Origin: Desmodus rotundus
Lineage: Eukaryota > Chordata > Mammalia > Chiroptera > Phyllostomidae
Assembly (NCBI RefSeq): GCF_022682495.2
Contig: NC_071397.1
Coordinates: 17,680,739 to 17,744,738, forward strand
Length of the DNA stretch: 64,000 nt
Reading direction: 5' to 3'
Below, in pieces: positions 60,166-64,000 of the stretch; position 1 is the stretch's first letter, and every line of letters starts with the position of its first letter. The translations under genes and the position numbers were made by a program. The notes beneath the pieces were generated by a model. It did not search any database. It was not told the DNA's origin and worked only from the letters and a program-made list of their open reading frames with translations.

Positions 60166-62442
60166 GTCTCCTGACACTTAGTCCTGAGCCCTTTCTACCT
60201 GTCCACGGGGCCGACGCCACACTCTCAGGTGGGCAGCGAGTGAGATTCCCCCTTCAGTTGCTCAGTCCTCAGTCCTTGCCTGCTCCTGTTACCCAAACCT
60301 GACATCATCACCACCCTGGCCACTTCCCTAAAACAGGCTTTATTTTGAGAGGGGAGGCTGGAGACCTGCTCGATCTTGATGGCCGGCGTTTTGGAGGTTC
60401 CTCGACAGCAGCTTTCAGGGTCCGTAGCCCAAAGCAAGCTGCATGGCTCATGTGATGATGTGGCCCAACCGAAGGAAACCAGACCCCAAAGAGAGACACA
60501 GCTTCAAAGAGGCTTTTGCTTACAGTACAATTACTTAGTCATGCCAACAATGCCAGGCTTGATGGCTTCTGGGAAATGCCACGCATTCCTTAAGGATGTT
60601 ATCGTCTGAAGTCAGCCTTGTGACTGCTGCTCATCTAAAGCATGCTTGACATTCAGGCCCAGAATTCTTCACCTCTGCCCAGAATGTCAAGTCTCTGTCC
60701 TATGGTTAAGCTCTGACGACTTTTGTTATCACAGAACCAATAAAAATCCAGCAGGAGAAACCACAATACTCTGATGGAACAGAGAGATGGAGACAGAAAG
60801 ACTGACACGCAAAGACACGTGTGTGTCTGTGTGGGGGCTGAACTTCGGAGTGACCATGGGAGAAGGAGCTTTGCCGGGCCCTGACGGTGGAAGCTTGATC
60901 AATGTCACAGAATGTCATCAGTACCTAGCCACAGCCCCCAAGTCCCTAAGTACTGTGTGACAGGTATAATAACAACCCAGGGGTTCGATGTGGTTGCTCG
61001 CTTTGGCAATTTGTCCTGCAGTCTGTCCCACCTGCTATGGGGCAGTCCCTCTCCCTTCTGCTTCTTGAGCCAGGGAGCCCTGAAGGTGGGTCAGGAGCTC
61101 TATGAGAGTAGACTTGAACACTTCCACGACTGGGATACAGGCATGCTCAGATATGGCCGAGAGACCTGAGGAGGGTGGGGAGGCTTGTAGCAAATGAGGC
61201 TATGGGGAGGGACAGTGAGGATCCCAGTGGACAAACCACCATGACTGCTAAGGAGCATGGTGGACAACCCAGGCTCAGCACCAAGGCCCGGGCCCTGGAA
61301 GAAACTGTTGTCAGAGGGCAGCACACCCGCCCGCCACCCCTGCGGCCAGCCCAGAGTGCATCCCAGCTGTGAGTGAGAAGCGGATGGGGAGCAGGGAGGC
61401 TGCCCCTGTTTCCATACTCTGGTAAAGTTACCTCTTTCTGAGCTGAGCGCTGAGCAGATGGGGCGGGTGGCCAAGAGTCACCCGGTGTTCCCTCAGCACT
61501 CCAAATGTGTCAGAGGTCCAGGCAGGTTATATCACTGTGCTGCCCGGGCACTCACAGGCCAGGGGACAGTGGAGGAGATGTGGGCAGAGGCCCTGGTGGT
61601 GCCACGACAGACGGGAAGAAGCTGTCCAATGTGAGTGAGCTTAGCAGCAGCCAGAGAGATGCAGGGAGCGGCAAATAGTGGTCGTCGGTGAGCCGCCCCT
61701 CCCACTCACCCCAGGGTGCCACAAAAGTCAGGACACGGCCACAAAGCAGGTGGATCGACGGACTGTCCCTGATACCCAAACAAGTGTGCTTAAGACACCC
61801 CTGGGTTATGTGTGTCACACAGTGCATGGGGACTCTGGGAAATACGTGGGAAAGGAATGCCACCCAGGACTGCACTTCCGGTGGGGACCATGTGGGCTGC
61901 TGAGAGCATTCAGGCCCTTCATACCTAGGTGGTAGTTTTTAGGGGGTTAACAAAAGAGGAAAAGAGATACCTCACTATAACACATAGATATATAAGTACA
62001 GAGAGGCATCCTAATTTCAGGAATATTAGAAAATGGTAAAAACACATACACGCTTTTTCATAGAATTGAGGTGACTGTCCTATAAACATGGTGGCATTTG
62101 TATTCATAGGCTAGAGAAGGGTGTGTGCTTAGATACACAGAGGAGGGTATCAGATAAATCGGGACACTGTCACGCCTGTTTTAGGACAGTGGTTACAATC
62201 TGGGAAAGCCTCGTTTCGTCCCGAGTCTCACCACGGGCTCCCTCAGGGACCTTCGGCAAAGCCCCTCGGCTCCCGAGGCTGAACTTTCCAATTCTGGAAT
62301 ATGAGAAAGCTATAGAAATATTATCCATGGCCTCTCTTTTGTCAGAAAAATTGCATTGAAATTGTGTTTATTGTAGTGAATTTTAGCTTGTTATTTAAAA
62401 GACTCATATGGCATATTCTTTTCAGAATTTAAAAAGCTCTTT

Positions 62443-62650
62443 TAAAAAATATTTATTTATTTTTTGAGAGAGGGGAAGGGAGGGAGAAGAGAGGGGAAGA
62501 GAGGGAGAGAAACATCGATGGTTGCCTCTCGAACATGCCCGGACCGGGGACTGAACCTGCAACCCACGTCTGTGCCCTGACCAGAATTGAACTGGTGACC
62601 TTTCGGTTCACAGGCCAACACTCAACCAACTGAACTATGCTGGCCAGTGC
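62443..62650 (-). mobile_element. VES-type SINE
   Basis: AAATATTTATTTATTTTTTG tail, a purine-rich stretch with a doubled GAAGAGAGGG motif and a head ending TATGCTGGCCAGTGC. Confidence 0.9.
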
Positions 62651-62989
62651 TAAGAAACTCTTCAAGGAATAAATGTTCATCCCCTAATTTATATTTCAAT
62701 ATTTAAAACATTTTTTGGTTAGAATCAGGTTGGCTTACTGTTTTCTATTTCAAATGGCTTATGTAGGGATTGTAGTGTGTTTTGACTTTTCCTTCTGTGG
62801 TGTTTCCCGAGAGATGGGGAGCGATTGTTTCCCTTTACGAGCCTTCCCCTCCAAGACTTTTCATGGCAACTATTGGGAGTCACCCGCCTCCTTTACAAAC
62901 AAACGAGCAACTTCCCCCACTTCCCAAGGTTTTGCGCATTGCTGAGCTGTGAGACCACACAGAAAATGCTATTGTGTTTGACAGCACAG

Positions 62990-63215
62990 GCTGAGGGGCA
63001 GAACTACCTCAAATCCTGCTTTTGCCAAGTAATAAGCTTAATGCCCCCAGGAAAGTTACCTTTCTCTGAGCCACAGTTTTGCCACTTGTAAAATGAAAGT
63101 GATGGTAATAGCATTGACTTCATGGTGTCGTTGTGAGTCCTAAATGGGTAAACAAACAAATGGCCCTTCACGTAGAACCCAGCACATAGTAGGTATGCAA
63201 TAAATGTGAACTATT
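62990..63215 (-). repeat. MIR SINE
   Basis: GCCAAGTAATAAGCTTAATG, CTCTGAGCCACAGTTTTGCC and GCACATAGTAGGTATGCAAT follow the MIR order in reverse. Fairly complete. Confidence 0.7.
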
Positions 63216-64000
63216 CACTACAAAACCAGCAGGACCAACCTGATGTAGTACAATTAGAGGAGTACCCGTTTAACACATACCAGTCCTAGAATATTTCCCC
63301 ATTGTCCTGGCAAAGTAGATTTCCAACCATTCAAGTCACTCCCGGGCCAGATTATTGTGTTTAGGGGTTCCTGCTAAGAGGGCAGGCTTTAAATCTTTTG
63401 AGGGTGACTTATTCAGACCCCGGAGCTGAAAACCAGACAGAGAGGGTAGTCCTTGCACAAGCGACACCTTATGAGAAGGTTCCCGAGTAAGAGACAGAAG
63501 ACACGTCCAGTTTGGATCCAGGAGACTGGACACAGGCACCCAGCAGGACTGGGTAATGGTTTGGTCGCTGTTGTTGCTGTTTGCATTTTGAGCTGTAACT
63601 GCCATGTGGCATTCTGGAAATCATCTTAAAGGTTATACCCCTTACAATGTGTTGAGTTCGTACATGTAAATACCGCAATACGATTACCACTGTAACATTA
63701 GCTAGCACGTCTATCATGTCACATAATGGCCATCTTCTTTTTTGTGGTGAGGACGTTTACGATCTAGTCTCTTGGCCTCTCTCAGGGATATAAGGCGGTA
63801 TTGTGAAGTATAATATAAAGCTGTGCATTAGAAACCCAGAACTTTGTCACCCTCTAACTGCGAGTTGGACCCATTTTGATCAACTTCTCCCCAGTTCCCC
63901 CCCGTCGCCCCACGAAGGCTCATGCTCATAGACAAGAGTAAGGTTCACACTCTTAACTAACCCTTACTCAGTACCACCCCCTGGGTACCCTTGTCAGTTA

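Larger units (their letters stand above)
45746..64000. other. Intergenic region downstream of FBXO9
   Basis: No host exon was recognised on either strand. In human GCM1 lies on this side, on the minus strand, but no GCM zinc-binding-domain coding sequence is seen. Named repeats are listed separately. The stretches 45,760-46,800, 49,400-50,630, 50,700-51,450, 52,100-54,500, 56,900-58,300, 60,200-62,430 and 63,220-64,000 hold nothing I can name beyond MIR-like traces. Confidence 0.6.

Noticed and set aside
45746..64000. GCM1 exons, expected near here from human gene order
   Set aside because: No GCM-domain coding sequence was found on either strand. The gene probably begins beyond the window.

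Overview
This window is non-coding-rich mammalian nuclear DNA from a bat, probably a yangochiropteran. The evidence is at least a dozen copies of a tRNA-derived SINE with the VES consensus (head like CCTGGCTGGTGTGGCTCAG, tail rich in TTTCTCTCCCTCTC), several with clear target-site duplications, together with bat-type L1 3' ends, ORF1-only L1 derivatives (HAL1-like) and an irritans-type mariner. There is one clear host gene, FBXO9, on the plus strand. Its coding sequence can be rebuilt as 13 exons from 17,488 to 45,247. The summed coding length is 1,311 nt, giving 436 residues and a stop. The last exon is followed by paired AATAAA signals near 45,720. Layout: 1-11.3 kb is non-coding with old MIR, L1 and VES copies; by synteny it is probably intron 1 of CILK1 (ICK) on the minus strand, but no CILK1 coding exon was found. 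A GC-rich island at 11.28-11.76 kb with a minus-strand splice donor is the best candidate for the CILK1 non-coding first exon. A near-full-length antisense HAL1-like element (13.2-15.7 kb) and a SINE (16.6 kb) lie between that island and the FBXO9 CpG-island promoter (16.96-17.5 kb). Between the two insertions, at 16.34-16.48 kb, sit a TATA-like motif and two inverted ZNF143-like sites. FBXO9 fills 17.3-45.7 kb, and its introns are packed with L1 fragments, VES SINEs and a mariner. From 45.75 to 64 kb there is no recognisable gene, only repeats (HAL1-like, VES, MER20-like, MIR, an LTR-like block). In human GCM1 lies on this side of FBXO9, but none of its exons is visible here. The encoded FBXO9 protein has an acidic N-terminus, a TPR-like motif, an F-box and the conserved FBXO9 C-terminal domain, as expected of an SCF ubiquitin-ligase substrate receptor. 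The most notable observations concern splicing around FBXO9 exon 3: the intron 2 donor is GC rather than GT, and the intron 3 donor at the expected position reads TT. Others are a strong-context upstream ORF in the FBXO9 leader, a roughly 94-bp duplication in intron 11 that carries splice-site-like signals in both copies, and a short mariner whose interior matches MER20. No CRISPR, operon-like or clearly new multi-gene system is present. Repeat family names are from memory of consensus sequences and were not computed.
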